From Glycine soja (taxonomy: Eukaryota > Streptophyta > Magnoliopsida > Fabales > Fabaceae): 64,000 bases of DNA. The notes beneath the pieces are model-generated. The model was not told where the DNA came from and did not search any database. It saw only the letters and a program-made list of their open reading frames with translations. Both the position numbers and the translations under genes were made by a program. Positions 40,101 through 52,000 of the stretch are shown here, piece after piece (the stretch's first letter is position 1; each line of letters begins with the position of its first letter). The stretch is taken from the NCBI RefSeq assembly GCF_004193775.1, contig NC_041010.1, positions 45,373,562 through 45,437,561 on the forward strand, given 5' to 3'.

Positions 40101-42089
40101 GGTTTTGATAAGTAAAGTTGGCTTTGGTCGATGAATAGCCTAATTATCCAACCCAAAAAAAAAGAAATACTATTTGATAGTAGTGATGATAATATCCAAT
40201 AGTCATATATAGCTTTGGCCAAGATGGGTAGGGACAGATTTGAGAGGGAGTAATTTCACAGATAAAATAATTTCAACTTGTGGCAACAAAGCCAAAGCCA
40301 AAGACATAGTGAAAGTGAAGGATATCTTAGCTTTGTGTGATGAAGAAGATCTAAAGATGAAAGTTGTAATCCCCTAGAGGTACAATATGAAGTTATGAAA
40401 AGTATTAGCCAGAAAAATTGTCGGTGTAATTAGACAATTAATACTTAATCGCTCTCAAACTGATTATATTTGAAGAATTATATATAGAAATTGAAGACGG
40501 ATTAAGGTACAAGAATTAGAGATGATCCATCATATTTAGGTTGGTGTGGGAATTGAAAAGGAAGATGAAGTGATTATTGCTCAATGAGGACTTGTTTATG
40601 CTCTATGAATCATCCTTCTTTTTTGTCTAAATTTAGGGTGAGTTGTTGTTGCACTTTGCTTTATTAAACTCGGATGATACATCATACATGGTTTTCGGCT
40701 TGAACATGGGTTGGAGGGTACACAAAGTGTTTGTACTTGTATGAACAAAATCCCAAGTCATTACTTGTTGGATATGCATATTTTTGGTCAATAGAGTGTA
40801 TAATGCATATAAGTTGAATTTTTTCGTGGAATAAATTTATTTGTATATGAAACAGCCCATCTTTGGGTTTTGAGCATTAGTTGAGCACCAAATTGGGATT
40901 ATCTTGCTTTGGGCTCTTGTGAATGTGTTTGAGACTTTGTGGACCCACAGTACATAGCTCCTCTTGATAGAGTAAAGAAAATCATAGTCCTCAATTAAAA
41001 GATTATCGATTCAAATTTAAATGGTTACATACTTTAATATATATATAATATGTATTTAATAGTAATTTTAATTACTGTTTTTTCAATCAATGATTATAGC
41101 ACTTTGATTTTTTTTTTTCTTTGCATGCATGCACCATTGATAAATGTTGAGAACTCAACCATTTCTTCTCATTTGACTTTGCACTGTTAACTAGCTCCAA
41201 AAGACATATTAGCGTTAAAAGAAATTGATTAATTCTCTTCTACTATTAGTCTATTACATCGTATAACACTAGTAAGTCTTCGATCATCATTAATCTTTCA
41301 ATTTTTCATTGCAGTGATGTCATTATTATTATTATTAATATTATTATTCCCACGTACTTCAATTTCCTCCCTATAGCTACCTTCATCAATTAAACATTGG
41401 GATAATTCAATAGAATGAACGAATCATATCCCATCCCTATCAATGCAATTCATTGAATCTGTACACCAATTTGACTTCCCATTAATTTATGGAAAATATC
41501 TCCCTTAATTTATGTTGGATAAAATTAACTGGAAGCACAAAAATAAAAAAGCTGGTGGTTGGAAGTTATTGGTAGTTAAACTGAAAAATTAACCTATTAA
41601 ATTATAAATATTTAATAAAATTAATGATTAAAGTAGTTTAAAAGTATAAAATAACAAAAATACATATATTTATATTTTATTATTTTATGTTACATTTTTC
41701 ATATTAAGGATTCTCATATTAATCTTATATTATTTCTTAAAATATTTTTAATCAAGCTTAAAATAATATAAGAAAATATACGTAAGTAGACATTATATTT
41801 TTATTATGTTAATTAGAGTAATAGTTAAAATAAATAATCTTATATAAAATTATTCAAAAAATAATAGATAAAATATAGTGTTGAAATAATAAATTAAATA
41901 TTATAAGTAATACAATGATTAAAATAAATATTATAACATAAAAATATGTAAGAAAAAAAAAATCAAGAATAGGGAATGAATGGTAAAAAAAATTTACCAA
42001 AGCATGGCCATAATCAATTCCTATATTTCTTTTTATTGTTCATTTTTTACTTGTCCATATTAGGGAATTTTATAATCAAAATATTAGAT

Positions 42090-42680
42090 TTAGTTATTCA
42101 TTTGATTTTTATAGTTTAATCATTTATATCTTTTAGTATTTATAGTTTTAAAGTAATTTTTTTAATCTTTATAATTTATATTTTAACTCTCTTTTAATCC
42201 TTATAATTTGAAAGTGATTTCTTTAATTTTTATAATTTGTATTTTAATTTTCTTTTAGTCTCTATACTTTATATTTTAATTCTCTTATAATTATTACTAT
42301 CAAAATATGAATAATATTTTTAATTATAATTAACTACGAAAATATTAACAAGTAATTTATAATTAATTTATCGTAATATAATTTATAATAAAAAATAGTT
42401 AATAATTTATAACTAATTTGTAACTAATTATTTTTATATTTTTTTAATAAGAACTAAAAGGTAATTAAAATACAAATTATATGAATTAAAATATTACTTT
42501 TAAATTATAAGAACAAAAGAGAATTAAAATACAAATACGATAAGGACTAAAAAGATTATTTTTAAACTATAAGAACTAAAATAAAATTAAAATGTAAATT
42601 ATAAATAATAATAAAAAATTTAAGTATAGGAACTAAAACTACAAATGGTGAAATTATAGGGATGAAATATGTAATTTATA
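42090..42680. repeat. Large foldback element with internal tandem units (~590 bp)
   Basis: The left half (about 42090-42290) repeats blocks such as TTTTAGTATTTATAGTTT, CTTTATAATTTATATTTTAA and CTTATAATTTGAAAGTGAT. The right half (about 42430-42680) is made of their inverted complements (AATTAAAATACAAATTATA, TTATAAGAACAAAAG, ATAGGAACTAAAACTACAAA). There is no coding capacity. It is a non-autonomous foldback/MITE-type repeat of a kind abundant in legumes. Confidence 0.65.
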
Positions 42681-44109
42681 AAGAGAAGCTTGGGCATGCA
42701 GTTGGATGAAATAGGTGGAGGATGCAGAGGGTCAGCTACAACAGAAGATGGATTTCACAAATCCAAAAATGGAAAAGTTGTTGACGCTGGTAGCAACAAA
42801 CCCCGCCGTGAATGAAGGTCTCTCTCTCTCTCTAAGGTATTTGATATGCTAATCTTCCTTTTTAATCCGTCGCTAATCTGCGACGACTCTTCCTCGCTAA
42901 TATGTCTCCAAATATATATATAGTTATCTTAGCTCTAGGGTTAATGATCACCAACTTTTTTCTTTATTTTATTTTATATGCATTTTTTATATAAATTTTT
43001 ATCAAAATTTTCTTTATTTTATATGTAAATGTTTTAGTTTATGAGGTAATAATTTCTTTACTCACAGTTGTACATATATGATTAATTTATACGTGAACAT
43101 CATTTCATTCTACACACTTCCTCGATATCTATTATTCATTTACATTTAAATGTTTTTAATTTTTATAATATAACACTGTTTTTTATTCTTGTTATTTTTT
43201 TATTAAATGGTCCTCATAAAATTTAGGCTCCAAGTTTTTTTTTTAAAAAAATTCTGAGTATTTTATCATTATGCTTTTAATTTTAATTTCACACATTTTT
43301 ACAACCTAAGTTTATTTTTTCATGCATTCTACCAATATTTTTTTTTTAAATTTTTGCATATTTTACCATCATGTTTGTATTAGAATGACCTATTTTAGAG
43401 ACACTTTAGCACTTACACATTTAGCACATCAATAAAATATACGCAAAAATTAAAATATGATAATGAAATGCATGAAGAGAAAAATTGAGAGGTAAATTTT
43501 TTTAAAAAAATGATAGTTAGTGGTAATTTAAATGTGCAATCAAGCCTTTTTTTTTAAATGTTTCAATCCTTTTAATATTTTCTTTTTTTGTTTAATTTAT
43601 TCCTATATTATTTTGTTTATTTTGAAGAACAAAAATAAAACAAAATGAATATATTGTAATGATTAAAACAAATTAACAAGGTCCAAAACAAATATAAAAA
43701 AGGAAATTTCACAAAGACTATTTTAAAAAATAATTTCATAATCACAAAAAGGTATATTAGAGGAACCAAATTAAACATATTTCATTCTTTTTTATCTCTT
43801 ATGGTACATACACATCTTTTGTAAAAAAAAATAAAATCATACATACACACTTTTTTTTTATTTCTTTTTCTATCTTTTCCTTCTTATCATATCATAATTA
43901 AATTTTATCATATTTATATTTTTCTTTTTCTTTTTATCACATCATAACCAATGATAAGATTTTTGGGTGTTTATGTAACTTTTTTCTATTTTTTTTTCAT
44001 CATCGATGAGAGTTAGCAAGGTATAATCTCTAAGTATTATTAAGGAATTGAAGTCCATAAATAGTCCTAGGTATCAAGGAACCCATTGAATACCCCATAC
44101 TGATCTTTA

Positions 44110-44470
44110 ACAATCAGTAACCTATTTTTTTTTTTAATCAGCAAAATATTTATATTTAAGTAAATCGGTACCAGAAGTACCGCTATTAATTACAAAAAGA
44201 TCCCAGTTGCTCAAAACACACTGTTACAGAGTATTTATGTTGATCTGAGAACATAAATAAAAAGTAACGGGGATGAGCTTCTCTTTCAATAATGACCCCC
44301 CTCCATTAAATAAACCTTTCCACCCCACCATGCAATTAATTACGTAATTACGTACAACGTATAATCCAACCAAAAATTGGAAACAAGCCCATACTCTTCT
44401 CAACTGCCTTAGAGAGGTATACCACGTTCCCCTCTGCATATATTGTTATAAGCAATATCCCCATCCAGCA
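44110..44470 (-). mobile_element. Possible retroposed 3' end (LINE-like tail)
   Basis: On the minus strand a non-repetitive, moderately GC-rich stretch ends with TTTTGTAATTAATAGCGG, a GGTACTTCTGGTACC palindrome, TATTTTGCTGATT and a run of A (T run at about 44126-44136 on +). This wording resembles 3' ends of plant LINEs as I remember them. No reverse transcriptase is present and no target duplication was identified, so it would be a truncated copy. Confidence 0.35.
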
Positions 44471-45905
44471 ATTCCAATCCGTTGTTCTCTATCATCCACA
44501 ATCAGAAATCTATGGTATTCTTCAAATAATTAAGAACGATAACTTTTTATTTTTATTATTATTATTATTATTATCATCAAAACAATATAATGTCATAATT
44601 AATGTCTTCTCTGGAAGTGGATATCCAAAGGAACTTTCATTGTTATCGGCAAATTTAGCCGATGATGGAATATTTCGTCTTAATAATATATTAATTATCC
44701 AAAAAAAATATAGATTTATTGAAGTAATTCACCGTTTAATAATTTGTTATTAATGTCAAGATGCATGCAGCACTTTTGTTTTCTTATTATAAAAATGAAA
44801 GTATAGCTTAAATAACGAGGCATGGGCCTTGGGAAATCCATTTTAATTAGTTTATATTAGCATATTTGATTTTATATGTAAAAATAAGTAATTGAAAAAA
44901 ATAGACGAGAGCAAAATACAAGTTGGGTTCACATAGAAGATGTTTGTAACTTTAATCCAATTTCTATGTTTGTAATCTTAAACTAATACATATTTTTAAT
45001 TATTTGTAAATTCAGGAAATTGGATTTATAAGGGTTGAAAAATAAAACTAAGGACTTTCTCTTTAGAAATTCAAATGTCCAATCACGAAGTCTCCTCTTA
45101 AATTTACAGATGGAGCTTCTCTACGAGAAATATAAAAAAATTTCTTGCAGAAAAACTTTTAAAAGTTCTCAAAAATATTTCTAGTATTCTATTCCATTAA
45201 ACAGGCTAACATACAAGTAAAGGAGAAGGGAGAAGTAAATCAAAGACATATATAGCATAAAATCTGCAGCTGGTATGAGAAGAGAAATTTACTGGGAAAT
45301 CAAAACTGGAAGGCTACATGTTTTTAGTTCTGGAATTGGTGTGGATATTATACTCAGATTCAGTATTCTGTCACTTCTTTCCTTTTTACAATATATCAGA
45401 ACCCTTTTTTGGATGTTATAACAGGTTATGATACATTGATATATCAGACATGTATGTGGGTTGGGGGCATCCCTTGCACCCCATATTTTTAATATTAATT
45501 TTGATTTTTCTGCTGATAAAAGAAAAACGAAGTCTCCTTTTAAAAACCCTAGCAATCGTGGGACCCATGCAACTGAGCTATCAAACGCATATTGCACTCC
45601 TCATCGCCTACACTCGTAGAAATTTCTCTTTTCCCTTTGGAAAATGTTGATTGTATATAATGGAAGGAAGAGAGTAATTAACAAAGAAAAAATCAAGAAA
45701 ACTGTAAAAAATAGACGTATATAAATGACATAATATATACAAATAAAGAGAGAAATCGAAAAGAAAAAAACCCATGAAAAATAAGTCAAATACGGAAGCA
45801 ACTCGAGCAGAGGTTCCGTTCCGGAATGAACCCGCCACGTCTCTCTTGAATGAATAGTAGGGTAATTACAAGCAAATACAAAAACCTAGGTCAACCCGGG
45901 GTTGC

Positions 45906-45913
45906 CTATAAAG
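45906..45913 (+). promoter_or_regulatory. TATA box of the small gene at 46030
   Basis: CTATAAAG in GTTGCCTATAAAGCCACCC lies about 120 bases upstream of the ATG at 46030. It is followed by a pyrimidine-rich leader (CTTCATTCATTTCTCTCTTC). This places the start of transcription near 45940 and argues against the in-frame upstream ATG at 45850. Confidence 0.6.
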
Positions 45914-46029
45914 CCACCCATTTACTTGTTCTGGTCATTCAATTCATTGCTACCCTTCATTCATTTCTCTCTTCTCTTCAAGCTCACACATTAGTGATAA
46001 TTCTTTTTTTTTTTTCTTCTCCCATCACA

Positions 46030-46179
46030 ATGGATGCCTCAAAAGATTCTCCTAATGAAAGTTCCACCAAGCCAACTACTTCAAAAGGGCCTCAGAAGCT
46101 AACTAACCTCAAGGTTAGCCGTAGTATTACAATCAAAGACGTTTTTCATTCAGATCTTTATAAGCCTCCAAAGGTTTAA
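46030..46179 (+). CDS. Small orphan protein of 49 residues
   Basis: I do not recognise this protein. It starts MDASKDSPNESSTKPTTSKG, is Ser/Thr/Lys-rich in its first half, and continues LKVSRSITIKDVFHSDLYKP to the end (PKV). It has no signal peptide or membrane segment. Reasons to think it is real: a good TATA box ~120 bases upstream, a CT-rich leader, a plant-like start context (CACAATGGAT), and a plausible 3' UTR afterwards with AATAAATG near 46291. An alternative is that it is the first exon of a longer gene, with AAAG|GTTTAA at 46175 as donor, or a remnant of one. The ATG at 46030 is preferred over 45850 because the TATA box lies between them. Confidence 0.5.
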   Translation: MDASKDSPNESSTKPTTSKGPQKLTNLKVSRSITIKDVFHSDLYKPPKV

Positions 46180-46268
46180 TTCCAATAGCTCCTCAACGCT
46201 TAAGGGAACAAAATTACGACCATTCAGCAAGTCTTTAGCCGCAGACCAGGAGGGAATATCTCCACACC

Positions 46269-47119
46269 TAAGTCCTCTTGTTGTTAAGAACAATAAATGT
46301 ATGTTTGTGCGTGTTTGAAGTCTTTGGTCTCAATTACTTTCTATTCTGATGTTGCTAATTTTGTTTTTGGAGTGTCACAAAAATGATGACGTGTTTGCAC
46401 CTTATCAATATAAAGATGGGTTTGAGGACAAGACCATCTTTATATTTTAATGCCTCAAATCACGACAAGGCTTCCATGTGAAACCACCAACAATACAAAG
46501 ACGAGTCTTATCGTAAGACTGTCTTTGTATCCTAATGACAAAAATATGATGTGTTTACACCTTAACAATACAAAGACGAGTCTATGGACAAGACCGTCTT
46601 TGTATTTTAAATCATCAAATCACGTGAAACTACTAACAATACAAAGACGGCCTCACCACACTACCATTTTTGTATAGTCGTCGGTCCACTCATGTGTTTG
46701 TCACGTGTAACCATTAACGATACAAAGACGGTTTTCACCACAATACCGTCTTTGTAAGTTAGTCATGTAAATACAAATTGCCACACGAATTGCATGTCTA
46801 CGATGGTTATTAGTGACAAACGACATCGTTCTCATGCTCTTGATTACGAACATGTCACTGTCTCACATTTTAAGACAATTGTTTGCAACCATCGTTGAAT
46901 CCCCGACGTAGAATGCTGCTTTTGTAGTAGTGTCAAGTGATTTTGTTTAAGAGGAATATGTGGGTGTTTGAAATATTTGGTTTCAGTTATGTATTTGTGC
47001 TGCTTAATTTGTTTTCGTAGTGTCAAGTGCTTTTGTTTAAGAATAAGAACAGCATCCTTTGTTTCGGTTATTTTTCATTCTAAAGCTTTCTTAATTTTTT
47101 TGTTTTGTTTTTGGGGCGT
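46269..47119 (+). repeat. Three ~90 bp tandem units, the first interrupted by a transposon
   Basis: Units B (46933-47022) and C (47023-47119) both start TCAAGTG.TTTTGTTTAAGA and continue with a TTTGGTTTCAGTTAT- / TTTCGGTTATTTTTC-like block and a TTTTGTTTT..G..GTG-like end. Sequence before the insertion (about 46269-46377) is a third related unit, with GTGTTTGAAGTCTTTGGTCT and TTTTGTTTTTGGAGTGTCA. They lie in the 3' region of the small gene. Confidence 0.65.
46378..46932. mobile_element. Non-autonomous CACTA-like element (555 bp)
   Basis: The right end is TTTTGTAGTAGTG, i.e. CACTACTACAAAA on the other strand, a typical plant CACTA terminus. A 3-base TCA repeat flanks the element (46375-46377 and 46933-46935), the duplication length expected for CACTA transposons. 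Removing the element gives GGAGTGTCAAGTG, which matches the unit junction at about 47018-47029 (TAGTGTCAAGTG). The left end is eroded: it begins CAAAAATGATGACG, lacking the CACTA bases. Inside are repeated inverted motifs such as ACAAAGACGG and CCGTCTTTGT, consistent with subterminal repeats. There is no transposase. Confidence 0.7.
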
Positions 47120-48329
47120 CAGGGCTATTATTTCCAAAAGGGAGCTGTGTAAACAAAGAATCTTTTACATATAAACAACCGTCTATCCTTGATATTGTCT
47201 CTCTTTTTCATATGGCGATCAAGAGGAAAAGATCAACACATATTGTACAAGTTTTTTGTTTTCAAAAGTAAATGAAAGTTTATTAAAAAGATGATCGAGT
47301 ACAAGATCTTATAAAAAAAAAATGAGTACATGCAAGTGATACTCAACGCATGCAAAAGATTGATACAGATATATAAACAATTCAAAATAAACCTCCGACA
47401 TAATAAAAGTTAAGTAGCAAACCCCATAATAACCCTTCTACAAGCCAAAAAATCTATAGTATTATCCCTTTATCAACAGACCAAATGCAAATCAAGTTAT
47501 AAAAGGTACAGGAAATTAAAAAGACTATATCTACGTACAGAGATCAAAGTTGCAATGTTACTGAAATAACCTCCCCACCATTAATAACATCCGCTAATAT
47601 TTCACTCCTCTGAAGTACTTACAAGAAAGTGCAATGTAAAATAGGACTAAATAGTCTCGTAACATTCAAAGGAAAACAACAAGAAACCAAAGATAAAGGT
47701 GTGCCAAAAACTTTAAATCAAATGCACCAAGAGGAGTCCGATCGATCTTAGCAACAATGCAGATAGGTTAGAAGAGAACCAATAGCAATACTTGTAATTG
47801 TTAGTAGTAAACCAAGAGCTAAGGATTCAGAAATTTTAAGTTAGGAGAACAATAAATACCCATGTAAATTTACAATATTTTTATTGTAAATTAATTTTTT
47901 TCATTGTATTTTAAATTATAAAAACGATTTATAATTATACATCTATATTAATATACTAAAAAATTAAAAAGTTTGTGGGAACAGCTGCACGTACTAAACT
48001 TGTATATAAAGATTTGTCACAGGGAACCAACACAGAATTTCAATGCCATCAAAATATTCCAACACATTATATGGCGCAAGTCTCATAATTAAGAGTTCAA
48101 CTCTATGGACCTTTTGCAAGACAACCAAAGATCAGTACACACTAAATGCGAATCTTGCCTAACCCAGAAACCCTAAATTAAGCCACACTACCAATTTTAG
48201 GAGTAAGATAATAAACTAATAATATTAAAAAAGCGAAATAAACTTCCCCGCAATTTTATTCCCTTTCGTGATCTCTTTTTCACCTTTAGTTTTCCTCCTT
48301 CACACTGTGTTAATTAAGAAAGTGGAGAC

Positions 48330-48545
48330 ATTTAGTTAATGTTCTTGTTGTAAGAGATTTGAGGGCAATTTCTCGCTGTTGCGTAAGAGAATTTTTTACT
48401 GTCAACTGAAACTCATGATCTAATTTAATATATGCGATTTTCAACTGATTCAAAGTATTCTAAAAAATGCTCATATACTCTGTCATTGAATCCCCTTCTG
48501 CGTGTTTCATATTCACACAGTTTATAAAACACTTCTTGTTATCAT
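48330..48545 (-). pseudogene. Remnant of a Ty1/copia gag region
   Basis: On the minus strand, from 48510, the frame reads MKHAEGDSMTEYMSIF, then a stop, then NTLNQLKIAYIKLDHEFQLT and VKNSLTQQREIALKSLTT. The spacing and words match the gag polyprotein segment of plant copia elements (M.EGDS..EY...F..L.NQL...IKLDDELQ....SLP..WE). It contains at least one in-frame stop, and no protease, integrase or reverse transcriptase is nearby, so it is a dead fragment. Family assignment is by eye. Confidence 0.45.
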
Positions 48546-49007
48546 AATTTCTATCATAATAACAAATTAATCTCCAATTTTAGTTTATGACCTTGTCAAT
48601 TATCTATTTGAAAAATAAGTATGACAGTGAATCAAAGAACAATATGTTATTAAAACCAAAATTGATCATATGATAGATTGAATCTTCAACATCTATATTT
48701 ATTCCCAACTTCAGGGTACCATGAATCTGTACTATTGTGCCTTGAGACTAGAAAATGATGGTTATATATTTGATAGTCTTATTTACTTATATATTGCAAA
48801 ATGAAATTTAAAAATCAATCTTTAACATATTTTCATTAGGATTTCAAATTTTAAAAAGAAGTACACATTCATTATAACTAATATAATGAAAAAGAAGTTT
48901 TAATTACACTTTTTAACTGTACTTTGTACATCAGGATATACGAAAGAATTAGTTTAGTTTACTATGAAATAATACAATTATACCTACATTAATTGGAGAA
49001 AGCAAGA

Positions 49008-52000
49008 TTAAATTTGCTCGCTCCTGCTAATGAGATCTAAGATTGCAATTGCTTTCCTCTGTGCTCTATTTGTTCCATTTTGTTTTATCTCCATTAAATA
49101 CTCATACACTCCAAACTGAAGTGCTGCCAATGTAAAGGATGAATTACTTGAGCACAACTCAAGAAGAACAGATGCTGCACATTCCTTGTTCTTTGGACTC
49201 CCTTCTCTCATGAAGTCAACAAGGGTTTCGATGAAACTAAGTTGTCCAATCTCTTGTCTTGCTTCTGAATTTGATACAAGGAGTAACAAAATGGAGAGTG
49301 CCTCATCAATCATGCCTAAGTTTGTGTCCTTGAGCAATTGAAGCAAAGGTGTCACAATGCCAGCTCTAATGGCCCTACCTTTATTTGCATGGTTGATACA
49401 TAAGTTAAAAAGGGCTGTAACAGCATCTTTCTTCCCTCTAATTGTTCCATTCCTCAACAAATCCACCAAAGGGGGGAATCCATTTGATTGACCAACAATC
49501 TCTTTAATCTCATCAAGCATTGACAAGCTGAATAAAGCTGCTGCTGAGTTCTCCTTAGCCACACAACTCCCATTCTCCAACACTTCTATGATAGCTGGAA
49601 TGGCACCTTCTGTGGATATAAGACTCTTGTTACCCTCATCAATTGATAAATTTAAAAGTGCTGTCACAGCATGTTCTTGTATTTTTGAATCTGGATATGA
49701 CAAGAGTTGCACTAGTGGTGGTATTCCTCCATGATCAGCAACCAAAACCCTGTTCTCAGGATTTTCCTTTGATAGCATACGTATCTTCTCCACTGCTTTT
49801 CTCTGCTCTTCTAAATGAATAGATGATAGGCTCTCAACCAAGGCTGGAATTTCCTCTTTGCTGTCTATAGGACAGCTTTCTTTACCTGAAGAATTGTATT
49901 TTTTAGGGAGTTTGAAGTTGTTGTTCTCACACCATTCTTCAATCAAGCTTTTCAAGGCACAGTTTGGTGCCAATGACAAGTGTTCCAAAGGTTGCCTTGT
50001 CTTGGGGCATGTGTTATGGTTGGATTGGAACCACTTCTCTATGCTTTCCCTTTCATATGTCTTTGATGATAAGAGAAAAGTTGTCAGTGTCATACAGAAA
50101 AAAAAAAAGTCATCATATTTCTTCATTGAACTCAATCTACCAAACACTCGCGGTTAAAACAACATGCAGGATGCCTTTTCAATTAAGTGCCTGTTTGGTT
50201 AAGTTTATTTTAAAGAATTTTTTCTTCAAACATTAGTCTTCTTAAATTTTGGGTTTGTCCCAACTTAACCATAAAGTTGGCTTATTAGCTTGAGGTGAGA
50301 ATTGTCCAAGCCATTGTAAGTTCTTTAGAATATCTATAATTGATGTGTGATAAGATATTGTTCTATTCCTCTCAAGAAGAGTGTTAGCAAGACACTATTT
50401 AATAAATTCTTTCTAACATATTCTCTTCTATTAGTTATAATTTATTGAAAACTACAAATTTACAAGTGAGACTCATGAAATAAGAAGTGTGACTAATAAA
50501 ATTTTGTGATTTTCAATAAATTTTGACTAATGATAGGTGGCCAAACAAAATCCATTCAAGAACAATATGTGATTACCTGCCCACTTGTTACAATAACAGG
50601 ATCTGTCATGATTTCTAGTGTAATTGGGCAGAGAAACTCATGAGGGATGACCAAAGAGGTGCACCTCTCAAGCATCTTGGACACGACAGGATCATCAAGG
50701 ACGCTGGTTTCTTCCATGCCTGCAATTCGTTTGAATTTGTTGAGAAGGTCAATTATTTTCTGAGTACTCTCAGTCTGTTGCCCTTTTCTTTCTGCAGCAA
50801 GGTTCCTAATAGCCAATGTTTCTATATTGAGATCCTCAACACTATGAAGCTCCAATTTTTTAGCCAACCTCTCAATGATAGCACTATCAGCATTTCTGTC
50901 ATCATCATCAGAGAACACCACCATCATATCCATTGCAAGTTCTATGTCCTGCGTATCAGTTCTTCTCCTGGCTCGCCTGAGTTGCACGTGCATTAGGTCA
51001 AGCTGAAGCACACAGTATAAGATTACCTCAAGATCAATGATTGAAGATACATAAATGAAGGTATAGTGTGAACAAGAATTCATACTCCACAGCCACAAAG
51101 AAGAACAAATTAATCATCACCAATGGCTAATTAAAGATCCCAGTAAGGAAATCAAAAGAGAAATTATTATATGGTCTTAGACCACTTTGAAACTATGGTC
51201 CATTCAATTTTCACGTGACACAAATGAGTTTTTCAGCTTACGAAGAAGAGCAAATAAAACTAAATTATGTGTCAGATTAACTGAGACTATGGTAGTTTGG
51301 AATAAGTAATAATTTCTCGAATGAAAGACTAGGGAATTTCTTTCAACATTTTAAACTATGATATACCAAAGCCAACAAAAAATCAGGGTTACACGGGCAT
51401 GATTATATTTATTCGTAGCAAATAGACAACCACAGCTACAAAAGGAAAACACTACTGAGCCTGGAAGCTACATTACTATATCTGCCTGGAATGCATCCAA
51501 ATTTATATATTAAGAACACGATTAAGAAATTATGCAAATGTGTCAATGTGCATAATAAAGATCGCGTCCACCAATCCAACGTTGCATTGTTCATCATCAT
51601 TTTGTCCACAAAATGCATTTTCATTCACATAATTATGTTTTGGGCTGAGAAAACAGAGAGGCAACAACATTGGGGCTTTCACTGTTCAACAAAATACGGC
51701 ATCGTGTTTTCCTTCTACGTTACATACTTACATGTATTTACACAAAAACACATTACTTTCATCTATACCATTCGCAATTTGAAAGAAAGAATTATTCAAC
51801 ATCATATAAACAAAACTCACGAGATCACATAATTGCTTTTCATAAATCTATCTATATATATATATATAAACCTTAAAATTCATTTCCAAAAAACAAGAAA
51901 AAATCACTTTTCATACCTGTTCTTTGACTTCATCTGAGATACCCAATTCATCAAAAGGCACACCATCAAACGCTTGGCTTAATTTTTCATACACTTTCCG

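Larger units (their letters stand above)
35049..45905. other. Gene-poor intergenic region (~11 kb)
   Basis: Very AT-rich. It holds a microsatellite (37103-37128), a short tandem duplication (39979-40100), a large foldback (42090-42680) and a possible retroposed tail (44110-44470). Short ORFs near 38751, 39582, 44224 and 45289-45838 carry no family motif. I found no transposase or reverse transcriptase. Promoters of the divergent polygalacturonase and of the 46030 gene lie at the edges. Confidence 0.55.
46180..49007. other. Region between the small gene and the U-box gene
   Basis: Apart from the CACTA-like element and tandem units (46269-47119) and a probable copia gag remnant (48330-48545), the DNA is AT-rich with no supported gene. 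The ~500 bases next to 49008 are the likely 3' flank of the minus-strand U-box gene. Confidence 0.55.

Noticed and set aside
45289..45838. Several 66-102 codon ORFs upstream of the small gene
   Set aside because: They are short, overlap on both strands, and have no motif; the TATA box of the small gene lies after them.
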